From Candidatus Thiodiazotropha endoloripes (GTDB taxonomy: Bacteria; Pseudomonadota; Gammaproteobacteria; Chromatiales; Chromatiaceae), in assembly GCA_001709035.1 (NCBI GenBank), contig LVKA01000019.1, positions 1 through 64,000 of the forward strand: a stretch of DNA of 64,000 bases. The letters are read 5' to 3'. Made by a program: the position numbers and the translations under genes. The notes under the pieces were generated by a model. That model saw only the letters and a program-made list of their open reading frames with translations, was not told where the DNA came from and did no database searches. Below, in pieces: positions 54,442 to 62,333 of this stretch. Positions within the stretch are counted from its first letter, which is position 1; each line of letters opens with the position of its first letter.

Positions 54442-55029
54442 GTGGCGGACTACAAACACCGAGCGGGGAGCAAGAAAAAGCGCCCCACCAGTTGCAGTCA
54501 TGGGCTGTTCTTTTTTGGCGGCCTGGTGGCCGGGCTGTTTCTGGCTGGATTGGCCTGGCTGCAGTTGGGTCAGCAGCTCAGAAGTCACGAAATCCCCGGC
54601 ATTGCCACCAAACCACAACAGAGCCGGGAACCGCAACAGACGGCCCCAAAACCGAATTTCGAGTTCTATACCATCCTGCCGGAAATGGAGGTGGTGATTC
54701 CGGATGAGGAGATCGTCACTCCCGAACCAACAGCCACACCGCGCAGACCCAGCTCAAGCGAGAATCGCGAGGCGAGCCGTGAGCGCAGCAATGGGGGCTA
54801 TATCCTGCAGATGGGTTCGTTCCGCAAACACCAGGATGCTGACCGTCTCAAGGCCAGACTGGCCCTGATCGGTATCGAAGCCGAGATTCAGCGGGTGAGC
54901 ATCAACAACCGGGATACCTACCACCGGGTACGCAGTGGTCCCTACCGGTCACAGTCGCAACTCAACAGCGCCCGTAAACTGGCCAAGCAAAATGGAATTA
55001 CCAGTCTGGTGATCAAGCTGAAAGAGTAA
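54442..55029 (+). CDS. SPOR-domain membrane protein (FtsN-like)
   Basis: This encodes 195 residues with a GTG start five bases after argS. A basic cytoplasmic start (HRAGSKKKRPTSC) leads to one transmembrane helix (LFFFGGLVAGLFLAGLAWLQL), then a Pro/Gln-rich periplasmic linker and an SPOR domain at the C-terminus (GGYILQMGSFRKHQDADRL and YHRVRSGPYRSQSQL). SPOR domains bind denuded glycan at the division septum. The layout matches FtsN, and argS-ftsN-like gene pairs are common in this class. The linker is short relative to E. coli FtsN. Confidence 0.88.
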   Translation: MADYKHRAGSKKKRPTSCSHGLFFFGGLVAGLFLAGLAWLQLGQQLRSHEIPGIATKPQQSREPQQTAPKPNFEFYTILPEMEVVIPDEEIVTPEPTATPRRPSSSENREASRERSNGGYILQMGSFRKHQDADRLKARLALIGIEAEIQRVSINNRDTYHRVRSGPYRSQSQLNSARKLAKQNGITSLVIKLKE

Positions 55030-55401
55030 GTTTATTTGCGTAAATGAACACGAACAAACACCAATCCCTCGAGGCTGGATTTTTGGTTTTTCCGTACTCT
55101 TTTACAGTTCCTTTTTATGCTTTCCTAAGTATCAATCAATTGAAATAAAGGGCCTCCCGTTATTCCACCATTAAGGTGGTTTTCGATTCTTACCGGTTTC
55201 CATGCCTCATCATTCTTGATACTAACGAAAAGTATTACTTATCCACCCTAATACCAAATAATTTAACAGCGATCATTTTAGTTGCTTATGCTACCTGGCA
55301 TCAGAACTATCCTTCAAATACACAGTTTTACCCATATACCAAGCACCCTATAGAGCCTATTTTTACAGATAGCATCACCAGAGTAGGGAGCACTCTAGCC
55401 A
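55030..55401. other. AT-rich gap before the LuxR-type gene
   Basis: There are 372 bases with no supported gene (one 77-codon frame at 55176 has no ribosome binding site). It marks the left edge of the AT-rich stretch that runs to about 58500. No hairpin or repeat was seen. Confidence 0.4.
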
Positions 55402-56538
55402 ATGCTTGAGACATACGACCGCTTTATTAACCTGATCTATGAAGCTGCTACGGATTTTGGTTGCTGGGAAGATATTATCAATCAACTCGTGACCACTACC
55501 CGATCAAGCAGTAGTGTTTTTCTGGTTGTAAATACCAAACACCCAGAGAGAAATTATGGAGAGTTCCTGATCAACGTCGATCCGGATCACAGACGACTTT
55601 ACGAATCGGGTCACTACAACAGAATCGATAAGTTTTCTGTTCAACTTGGCAACCATCCAGGCCTAGCAATACACAGTACCGAAGCGGTTTCCCGCAGACC
55701 TGAGCTATTTCTTGAGGAAGAGGTCGAAGCCGATTTCTTTCGCAAATATGGCTACGATTACAGGCTAGGAGTCGCGATACCCTATGACAGCTCTCAACAT
55801 ATCTGTTTATACCTGAATCGCAGCAAACAGGATGGCGATTATAACAACCCACGCCAGACAAGTGGTTTTATTAATTTTTTGGCGCCCCATATCAAGAGAT
55901 CGATCACTCTCTGTGAAAAAATCTCACTGCATAGCGATATCGTTAACTGCCTCTCCAGCAGTTTATCCGACTCCTCTACCGGAATAGTTTTACTCGACAG
56001 GAAGAAGCGTGTCATTTTTTTAAACCACCAAGCAGAAACACTAATCAAAGAGCACTCACACATACTCTCCTGCGCGGCAACCTTTTCCTGTAAAAGCCAT
56101 AAAAGCACGGTCGACACATATATCAACAACGCTCTATCCGCTCTTGATCATGGCATATGCAAACCCGGCGGCGCTTTATCAATACCAGGCAATAAGTATC
56201 AACAAAAACTAGAGCTATTGGTATCCCCCATAAAACTAAGCCATCTTACCTGCACCTATTTCAAATATGCTGCAGTGGCCATTTTTTTAACGCCATCCGA
56301 TATACAAATCACCTGCAAACAAACACTCCAACAGCTCTACTCACTAACACCCACAGAAGCTTCCATAGCCATCGATTTTGCAAACAACCCCGATCTTAAA
56401 ACAATCTCAGAACTGCGAAACAGAAACCTTGAAACCCTGCGCTCGCAATTAAAATCAATCATGCACAAGGTTGATGTCAATAAACAAACAGAGTTGGTAA
56501 GAAAAATACTCCAAGGCCCAAGTAGATTCACTCACTAG
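55402..56538 (+). CDS. LuxR-family transcriptional regulator
   Basis: This encodes 378 residues. The N-terminal part is about 200 residues with features of a ligand- or signal-sensing fold (YDYRLGVAIPYDSSQHICLYLNR), then a PAS-like segment (STGIVLLDRKKRVIFLNHQAETL). The C-terminal 60 residues are a LuxR-type helix-turn-helix: YSLTPTEASIAIDFANNPDLKTI, then LRSQLKSIMHKVDVNKQTELVRKIL. The regulated genes are unknown. The neighbours in the same direction are exported proteins at 56802 and 57546, which are candidates. Base composition is AT-rich compared with argS. Confidence 0.75.
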   Translation: MLETYDRFINLIYEAATDFGCWEDIINQLVTTTRSSSSVFLVVNTKHPERNYGEFLINVDPDHRRLYESGHYNRIDKFSVQLGNHPGLAIHSTEAVSRRPELFLEEEVEADFFRKYGYDYRLGVAIPYDSSQHICLYLNRSKQDGDYNNPRQTSGFINFLAPHIKRSITLCEKISLHSDIVNCLSSSLSDSSTGIVLLDRKKRVIFLNHQAETLIKEHSHILSCAATFSCKSHKSTVDTYINNALSALDHGICKPGGALSIPGNKYQQKLELLVSPIKLSHLTCTYFKYAAVAIFLTPSDIQITCKQTLQQLYSLTPTEASIAIDFANNPDLKTISELRNRNLETLRSQLKSIMHKVDVNKQTELVRKILQGPSRFTH

Positions 56539-56801
56539 CGGACTAGTTGATCTCATTATCTTATTTATTCTCTAGCAATTTGCTACTGCACCCAAGATTT
56601 ACCTGACAAGCATCAAGCAATACACGCTAATTGCCAGAGAAACTCTACCCCATATAGGGGATGACGAGTCCATCTCTACTTTCTAGTTTAAATAACACCT
56701 CAATTAATTATTAATTCTTAACTAAATTCTAACACGACACCAGTTTGGAGGAGTTTTACTCGACCCATTTACATTCCTTTCATGTACAGGGAGCATTTAT
56801 A

Positions 56802-57536
56802 ATGAAAGCACTAGTACTAACCATTCATTCCGCTCTATTGATTTTTACCTGCAATGCATTAGCAGACGAAAGCGGGAATAACAGCACCACCAGTACACCT
56901 CAAGAAAAACAAGATCCAGATACCAAAGACACGGATGATGGTAAAAAAACTAAAAGTAAACTGGATAATATAATAGAAAATTCTAGTAACCTCAGTGATT
57001 TCAGCTTTGCTCCTGCACTTTACTTAATATCATATGACAACGAAATTCTTCAAGACAGTAAAGACGTCAAGATCAGGAGTGATGGAAAGCTAAGTTCATC
57101 CGGATCCAAGTACTCAACCTCGATAGGACTTGAAGTACATTACAACCTTTCTTTTGGTTTAATGTGCAAACACCAATACAGCAAAAAGCAATCCAAGCTA
57201 AAGGACGATATGAGTGGCTGCGAAAAATCCGAAAAATATGACTTTATATCTGGCCACACAATCTCTCCTTACATAGGCCTCTATGATTTCAATAACGGCA
57301 TTAATGGCCTTTCTGTTGGTGCGCTATATGGGTACTGGAAAGTTAATTCTGAAACACAAAAGTCCTCATCTTTAAATATTGGACTTGGCTGGACAGTCCA
57401 CAAAGACAGATTAGTTCTTGCAGATGATTTTAAAGAGGGTCAGACACTCGATCCTTCAACAAACTTGGATGATCTTACTGAACGACAAGACATCAAGGGA
57501 TTAACCCTAATGATTTCTGCGTACATAGGCTTTTAG
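56802..57536 (+). CDS. exported protein of unknown function, probable outer-membrane barrel
   Basis: This encodes 244 residues from ATG 56802; the frame from 56745 adds residues before the signal peptide. A signal peptide (MKALVLTIHSALLIFTCNALA) is followed by a Lys/Asp/Thr-rich linker and then alternating aromatic and polar segments (FAPALYLISYDNE, YSTSIGLEVHYNLSFGLMC, TISPYIGLYDFNNGINGLSVG). It ends in LMISAYIGF, with terminal Phe as in beta barrels. I do not recognise the family. It ends nine bases before the OMPLA-like gene, so they are probably cotranscribed. Confidence 0.65.
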   Translation: MKALVLTIHSALLIFTCNALADESGNNSTTSTPQEKQDPDTKDTDDGKKTKSKLDNIIENSSNLSDFSFAPALYLISYDNEILQDSKDVKIRSDGKLSSSGSKYSTSIGLEVHYNLSFGLMCKHQYSKKQSKLKDDMSGCEKSEKYDFISGHTISPYIGLYDFNNGINGLSVGALYGYWKVNSETQKSSSLNIGLGWTVHKDRLVLADDFKEGQTLDPSTNLDDLTERQDIKGLTLMISAYIGF

Positions 57537-57545
57537 AGATTCCGC

Positions 57546-58463
57546 ATGAAAAGCAAAATCATCATATACTTATTAGTCATATACTCGTCTCAAACATTCG
57601 CAAATTTTGCATCAAATCGATTTGAAGCCTATGACACAAACTACGCGCTCGGTCAGTGGAGTGAAAATGATGAATGGGCACTCGAGGCCCAATACTCTTT
57701 CAGGTACAATTTCTTCAGCTGCGATCTTTTTGACAGACCTGCCATTCTGGGCTGTAAGGATGAAAACAAAACAGATATTGAGCTGTTTTTTAAATACACA
57801 GGAAAATTCGATTTTTATCTTGACTCCAGAGACTCCGGCCCAATCATCAATCGATTAAGCAATCCAGCGCTACATCTACGCTGGATTTATAAAGATAAGA
57901 ATCGATCTATCAACATGTTTGATCTAGGACTAGAGCACCGCTCAAATGGTCAAACTGTGGATGCTGACGAACTAGACCTAAACCCGAACAGCCCAACATA
58001 CGGCCAACATATCGCAGAAATTGAACATCAAAACAACAATCACCAGTACTTTGATACTATTAGCCGAGGCGCCGACTACCTCTCACTGACATTAGGTGGA
58101 GTGGTTTGGAAAAACCTTGAATACGAACTAAGCACCAAACTCTATTTCAACTCGGAAGAGTCACAGGTCACCTGGGGCAAACTCGCTGGAAATAAAACGA
58201 GTTTCAAGGATTACGATACAATTAACCTAAAACTCACAAAGGAACTGTCAAAGACACTTAAAACGGAGATTGATTACAAAGTCGGACTCAGCGGTCTCGC
58301 CACTGATTCAGCTGATATCTATCTTATGTACCGATGGTCATCAAAAACGGAAGGGTGGAACATACCTATTTTCTTCAAAGCTCATTTCGGCCCGATGGAA
58401 AGACTGTCAGACTATACCAATTCAATCACATCTTATGGGTTAGGAATCCTCTTTTACCATTAA
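57546..58463 (+). CDS. outer-membrane phospholipase A-like protein (OMPLA family)
   Basis: This encodes 305 residues with a signal peptide (to about SQTFA). The family active-site motif HRSNG is visible in LGLEHRSNGQTVDADELD, corresponding to the His and Ser of OMPLA. A following segment SRGADYLSLTLG aligns with the third catalytic position, but carries Asp where OMPLA has Asn (SRSWN type), and the spacing between the motifs is longer. The barrel ends in GLGILFYH. OMPLA cleaves phospholipids in the outer membrane, usually as a calcium-dependent dimer. Whether this one is active is uncertain. AT-rich, in an operon with 56802. Confidence 0.72.
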   Translation: MKSKIIIYLLVIYSSQTFANFASNRFEAYDTNYALGQWSENDEWALEAQYSFRYNFFSCDLFDRPAILGCKDENKTDIELFFKYTGKFDFYLDSRDSGPIINRLSNPALHLRWIYKDKNRSINMFDLGLEHRSNGQTVDADELDLNPNSPTYGQHIAEIEHQNNNHQYFDTISRGADYLSLTLGGVVWKNLEYELSTKLYFNSEESQVTWGKLAGNKTSFKDYDTINLKLTKELSKTLKTEIDYKVGLSGLATDSADIYLMYRWSSKTEGWNIPIFFKAHFGPMERLSDYTNSITSYGLGILFYH

Positions 58464-58533
58464 CCTAATAGCTCACATTCACTTCGCTTCCAATTCAATA
58501 ACTTGATAACGGAATATCTGAATCAATTGATAA

Positions 58534-58767
58534 TTAGGAAGGACGCTTTCCACCTCTCCAAACGTACAACTCCATTACTTGTGGATCACATCGAGTGCAA
58601 CTACTGCCACATTCGGCCTTTACCTTGCGCCGCTCAACCCGGCCTTTACGCTCCCACTGTTCAAGCATACCCCTAACCGCATCCGCATCCGCATCCAGAT
58701 GCCGGGAGATATCGGCCAGTGACGCCTCGCCTCGCTGTTGAAGATAGTCGCGGATCGCTGACAGCAT
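58534..58767 (-). CDS. feoC: FeoC-like transcriptional regulator
   Basis: This encodes 77 residues. The winged-helix part (LSAIRDYLQQRGEASLADISRHL) is followed by cysteines in CGSSCTRC, the iron-sulfur ligand region of FeoC, and a C-terminal ELYVWR. In enterobacteria FeoC protects FeoB from proteolysis by FtsH. Its start overlaps the feoB stop by one base (TGATG), so translation is coupled. Confidence 0.85.
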   Translation of the reverse strand: MLSAIRDYLQQRGEASLADISRHLDADADAVRGMLEQWERKGRVERRKVKAECGSSCTRCDPQVMELYVWRGGKRPS

Positions 58768-61121
58768 CAGGCTTCCACCCCGCTGTTGCTCTGGTCACGC
58801 AACGACCAGAATCTCAACCCGACAATGGTAGCCACAAGCATACCGAGTAGAACAATGACCCAGAAAAAACCGCTATCCGGGTGACTGTCGTAGGTGGAGA
58901 GCTGATAGAAGAGGCTGGCGCTGATGTAGGCTACACCTGTCGACCAGGCGACGACGAAGGCGGCCCATCTCGGCCCGGCTTCCCGGCGGATCGCACCGAT
59001 GGTCGCCACGCAGGGTGAATAGAGCAGGATGAACAGCAGATAGGCAAAGGCCCCGGCCTGGCCATCGAAACGGGCGGCCATGGCGCCGAAGACCCCCACA
59101 TTGATCTGCTGCGCTTCAGCCGCCGCTTGCTGATTGGAGATATCCCCCACATCCATTGCCAGAGGATCGGTGACCAAGTCCTTCACGCCCAGCAGATTCT
59201 CCGGTACGCTGGCTGCTGCCTCACGGATGGCTTGCCAGAAGTCGAACGCATCGTGTTGCGGTGTGATACCCGCCTCATCATTGGCCAGATTCGTATAGAG
59301 TGCATCCAGGGTTCCCACCACGGTCTCCTTGGCCAGTATCCCGGTAAACACCCCAACCGTCGCCGGCCAGTTATCCTCGGAGATCCCCATCGGTGAGAGC
59401 ACCGGGGTTACCACCTTGCTCACCGCACTGAGAACGGAATGTTCCGTATCCTCATTGCCGAAGCTGCCATCTGTACCGATCGAATTGAGGGTATTGATCA
59501 CCAGCACCATCAAGACAATCACCTGGCCTGCCTCTTTGATGAACAGCTTCACCCGGTCCCAGGTTCGCAGCATCACCCCGCGCAGGGTCGGCATGTGGTA
59601 GTGGGGCAGCTCCATCATGAAACCTGAGCTCTCACCGGAGAGCAGGGTCTTCTTCATGATCAGTCCGGTCAATATGGCCACTATGATGCCGATCAGATAG
59701 AGACCGAAGACCAGGTTCTGGCCGCTCTCTGGAAAGAAGGCCGCGGCGAACAGCACATACACCGGTAGGCGGGCGCCACAGGACATGAACGGGTTCATCA
59801 GGATGGTCAGTTTGCGCTCCCGGTCACTCTCCAGGGTACGGGTCGCCATCACCGCCGGCACGTTACAGCCGAAGCCGACGATCATCGGTACGAAGGCCTT
59901 GCCGGGGAGTCCGATGGAGCGCATGAAGCGGTCCATGACAAAGGCGGCACGGGCCATGTAACCGGAATCCTCCACCACCGAGAGAAACAGATAGAGCGCA
60001 GTGATGATCGGAATGAATGTGGCCACCACCTGTATACCGCCACCAGCACCATCCGCCAGCAGCACCACCAGCCAGTCGGGCAATCCCCAGCTGTTGAGCA
60101 GATGGCCGAAACCATCGACAAACAGCGCCCCGGCAACCCCATCGAAAAAGTCGATGAAGGCCCCGCCGATGTTGATGGCGAACATGAACATCAGATACAT
60201 CACGGCGAGGAAAACCGGAATGCCGAAGAGACGACTGAGCACCAATTTGTCGATCCGGTCACTGACTGTCTTTTCCAGCCGGCCATGGTTGCGGGTTGCA
60301 ATCTGGGCAATCGCATGGGCATGGCTGAAGCGGGAGTCCGCAATGTGGATATCGAGTTCCTCGTCCACCCTGTCCTCGATCATTTTGCCCCAATGCCTGA
60401 TCCGTTCACGCAACAGATCATCGGCATAGTTGAGGGCGAACTCATCCCCCTCCAGCATCTTCAGCAGCAGCCAGCGACGTTGCGAGTGGTATCGACTCTC
60501 CGGCAGTTGCAAGCCGCTCTCCAGATCGGTGATCGCCTGCTCAACCATCTCATCCTGGGCCAACGGAAAACCACCTTTGACCCGCTCAGCGGCCAGATCC
60601 TGAATCGTGCCTTTGAGCTTGGTGACCCCCTCACCACTGACCGCCACAATGGGTATCACCTGGCAGCCAAGCTCCTCACTGAGACGCTGAATATCGATCT
60701 CAAGACCGCGCTTACGCGCCACATCCATCATGTTCAATGCCAGGATCAGGGGTACCCCCATCTCCAGCATCTGCACGGTGAAGTAGAGATTTCGCTCCAG
60801 GTTGGAGGCATCCACCACATTGACGATCAGATCTGCCTCTCCGGAGAGCAGATAGTCACGGGTAACCTTCTCATCCTGGGAGGAGGCATCCAGGGAATAG
60901 ATACCGGGAAGATCGACTGCATTCACCTCGTCACTGTCGATGGTGAACTGACCCTCCTTGCGATCAACCGTGACCCCAGGCCAGTTACCCGTACGTTGGC
61001 GGATTCCGGTGAGGATATTGAACAGGGCGGTTTTACCACAATTGGGATTACCGGCCAGGGCAATGGTCAGGATTCCCGAATTGGGTCTACTGCTGGATGA
61101 TTCGGGGTCGTGGCAGGCCAT
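58767..61121 (-). CDS. feoB: ferrous iron transporter FeoB
   Basis: This encodes 784 residues. An N-terminal G domain has G1 GNPNCGKTALFN, G3 DLPGIYS and G4 NMMD, then the GDI linker. The membrane part has the two Gate motifs with conserved cysteines, including VPMIVGFGCNVPA and MNPFMSCGARLPVY. It moves ferrous iron across the inner membrane, driven or regulated by the G domain. It lies 22 bases after feoA and is coupled to feoC. Confidence 0.96.
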   Translation of the reverse strand: MACHDPESSSSRPNSGILTIALAGNPNCGKTALFNILTGIRQRTGNWPGVTVDRKEGQFTIDSDEVNAVDLPGIYSLDASSQDEKVTRDYLLSGEADLIVNVVDASNLERNLYFTVQMLEMGVPLILALNMMDVARKRGLEIDIQRLSEELGCQVIPIVAVSGEGVTKLKGTIQDLAAERVKGGFPLAQDEMVEQAITDLESGLQLPESRYHSQRRWLLLKMLEGDEFALNYADDLLRERIRHWGKMIEDRVDEELDIHIADSRFSHAHAIAQIATRNHGRLEKTVSDRIDKLVLSRLFGIPVFLAVMYLMFMFAINIGGAFIDFFDGVAGALFVDGFGHLLNSWGLPDWLVVLLADGAGGGIQVVATFIPIITALYLFLSVVEDSGYMARAAFVMDRFMRSIGLPGKAFVPMIVGFGCNVPAVMATRTLESDRERKLTILMNPFMSCGARLPVYVLFAAAFFPESGQNLVFGLYLIGIIVAILTGLIMKKTLLSGESSGFMMELPHYHMPTLRGVMLRTWDRVKLFIKEAGQVIVLMVLVINTLNSIGTDGSFGNEDTEHSVLSAVSKVVTPVLSPMGISEDNWPATVGVFTGILAKETVVGTLDALYTNLANDEAGITPQHDAFDFWQAIREAAASVPENLLGVKDLVTDPLAMDVGDISNQQAAAEAQQINVGVFGAMAARFDGQAGAFAYLLFILLYSPCVATIGAIRREAGPRWAAFVVAWSTGVAYISASLFYQLSTYDSHPDSGFFWVIVLLGMLVATIVGLRFWSLRDQSNSGVEA

Positions 61122-61143
61122 TTCGCGTTACTGGATCCTTGGA

Positions 61144-61407
61144 TTAAACCGATTTGTCGACCGGGCTGAGCAGCAGCTTCTCCGCCACACCGGCGCCCAA
61201 AGCCACTCGATTGCCCTGACAAGCCACAACCACACCGCTCCCACGACGTTGCAGCAATTCGATTTCCGAACCCGCCCGCAGACCAAGACTGAGCAGCCGG
61301 TGGACCAAAAGCCGCCCACCCACTACCCGTTTGATTGTGGCTCGGCTGCTGACTGGTAGATCAGACAGCTTCACCAGATCGTCTGAGAGGGTAGATTTCA
61401 AAGCCAC
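61144..61407 (-). CDS. feoA: ferrous iron transport accessory protein FeoA
   Basis: This encodes 87 residues with an SH3-like fold, typical in VKLSDLPVSSRATIKRV, then LLSLGLRAGSEIELLQRRG and the ending RVALGAGVAEKLLL. It binds FeoB and is needed for ferrous iron uptake. It is the first gene of feoABC. A Fur-box-like sequence lies about 30 bases upstream of the start. Confidence 0.93.
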   Translation of the reverse strand: MALKSTLSDDLVKLSDLPVSSRATIKRVVGGRLLVHRLLSLGLRAGSEIELLQRRGSGVVVACQGNRVALGAGVAEKLLLSPVDKSV

Positions 61408-61438
61408 TTGTCCTGCAGAGCGTGTTTAGTCATCAAAT

Positions 61439-61457
61439 GTTAATGATTCTCATTAGA
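61439..61457. promoter_or_regulatory. Fur box upstream of feoA
   Basis: GTTAATGATTCTCATTAGA matches the 19-base Fur consensus GATAATGATAATCATTATC at 14 of 19 positions, including the central inverted repeat. It lies 31 bases before the feoA start, expected for repression by Fur-iron when iron is available. Confidence 0.75.
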
Positions 61458-61543
61458 GCAGGGTTCCCGCTGCTATGCAATGATCTTTTTACAGTATTTG
61501 CCGATTAACTAATAGACAAGACGCCCACTTCAGTTCGACAGGA

Positions 61544-62269
61544 CTACCCTGGCTGCTTTCTCAGCAGGTCGATTCGATGGGGTTTGAGAAAATGGGCTCC
61601 GTCCTCTCCCAGGTGCTCACTAAAGGCCTTCCTGATCTGCTGGTATCTTCGCTCATCCAGATCCAGCTTGGTATGAGTCACCTTGAGGAAACGGGATTCA
61701 AACACTTCCCAACTCTCGTAACAGCCAGGCACATTGAGAAACAGCTGTTGCTGCAGAGCCATATCATCACGCTCCGCCAGACTGCAGATGGCTGCAAATG
61801 CCGCTTGCCGCACCTGTTTTTCATCATGGATGAGGCTCATCAGGGCATTGAATTCGCCACAGTAGACCGGCTCAGAGAAGTAGGCATAACCACCGGGCTT
61901 GAGCACCCGTGCGATCTCTTCCATCGCCTGCGCCATCAGATCGGTGGGCACATGATGGAGAGATTTCAGCATCCAGACCGCATCCAGACTCTCATCCGGC
62001 TCACTAATCTGCTGCGCCCCCTCAAGCCGGAACTCAAGATTTTCAATCGACTCCTGCAGGTTCTTGCGATGCTGAATAGTGTCCACTTCGGTGGCGATGA
62101 AACGGGCATTGGGATAGCGCCGGGCCAGGTTTTTTGTCAGCCAGGCAGAGCCGCACCCCAGCTCGATTCCCCGCATCCCATCGAACCGCAGGAGCTGCTC
62201 CATGAGGTCCAGTTCCTGTCCGGTGACATAAGCTTCAGGCCGATCAAGAACCATTTGATTTGCTGACAT
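61544..62269 (-). CDS. class I SAM-dependent methyltransferase
   Basis: This encodes 241 residues. The SAM-binding motif I is GIELGCGSAWLTKNLARRYPN near residue 35, the acidic post-I residue is in FIATEVD, and motif III/IV features are DAVWMLKSLHHVPTDLMAQAM and RVLKPGGYAYFSEP. The C-terminal part (VPGCYESWEVFESRFLKVTH) is not recognised. The substrate is unknown. It is divergent from the ClC gene and separate from feo. Confidence 0.85.
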   Translation of the reverse strand: MSANQMVLDRPEAYVTGQELDLMEQLLRFDGMRGIELGCGSAWLTKNLARRYPNARFIATEVDTIQHRKNLQESIENLEFRLEGAQQISEPDESLDAVWMLKSLHHVPTDLMAQAMEEIARVLKPGGYAYFSEPVYCGEFNALMSLIHDEKQVRQAAFAAICSLAERDDMALQQQLFLNVPGCYESWEVFESRFLKVTHTKLDLDERRYQQIRKAFSEHLGEDGAHFLKPHRIDLLRKQPG

Positions 62270-62333
62270 TTTATTACTGCTCCAGTATCTTATCCTGTTT
62301 CGCAGTCCATTCTACGCTATAGGTTTCCACAAC

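Noticed and set aside
60102-61100. 332-codon plus-strand frame opposite feoB
   Set aside because: It lies wholly antisense to the strongly supported feoB gene and reflects its GC-rich codons; no domain is visible.
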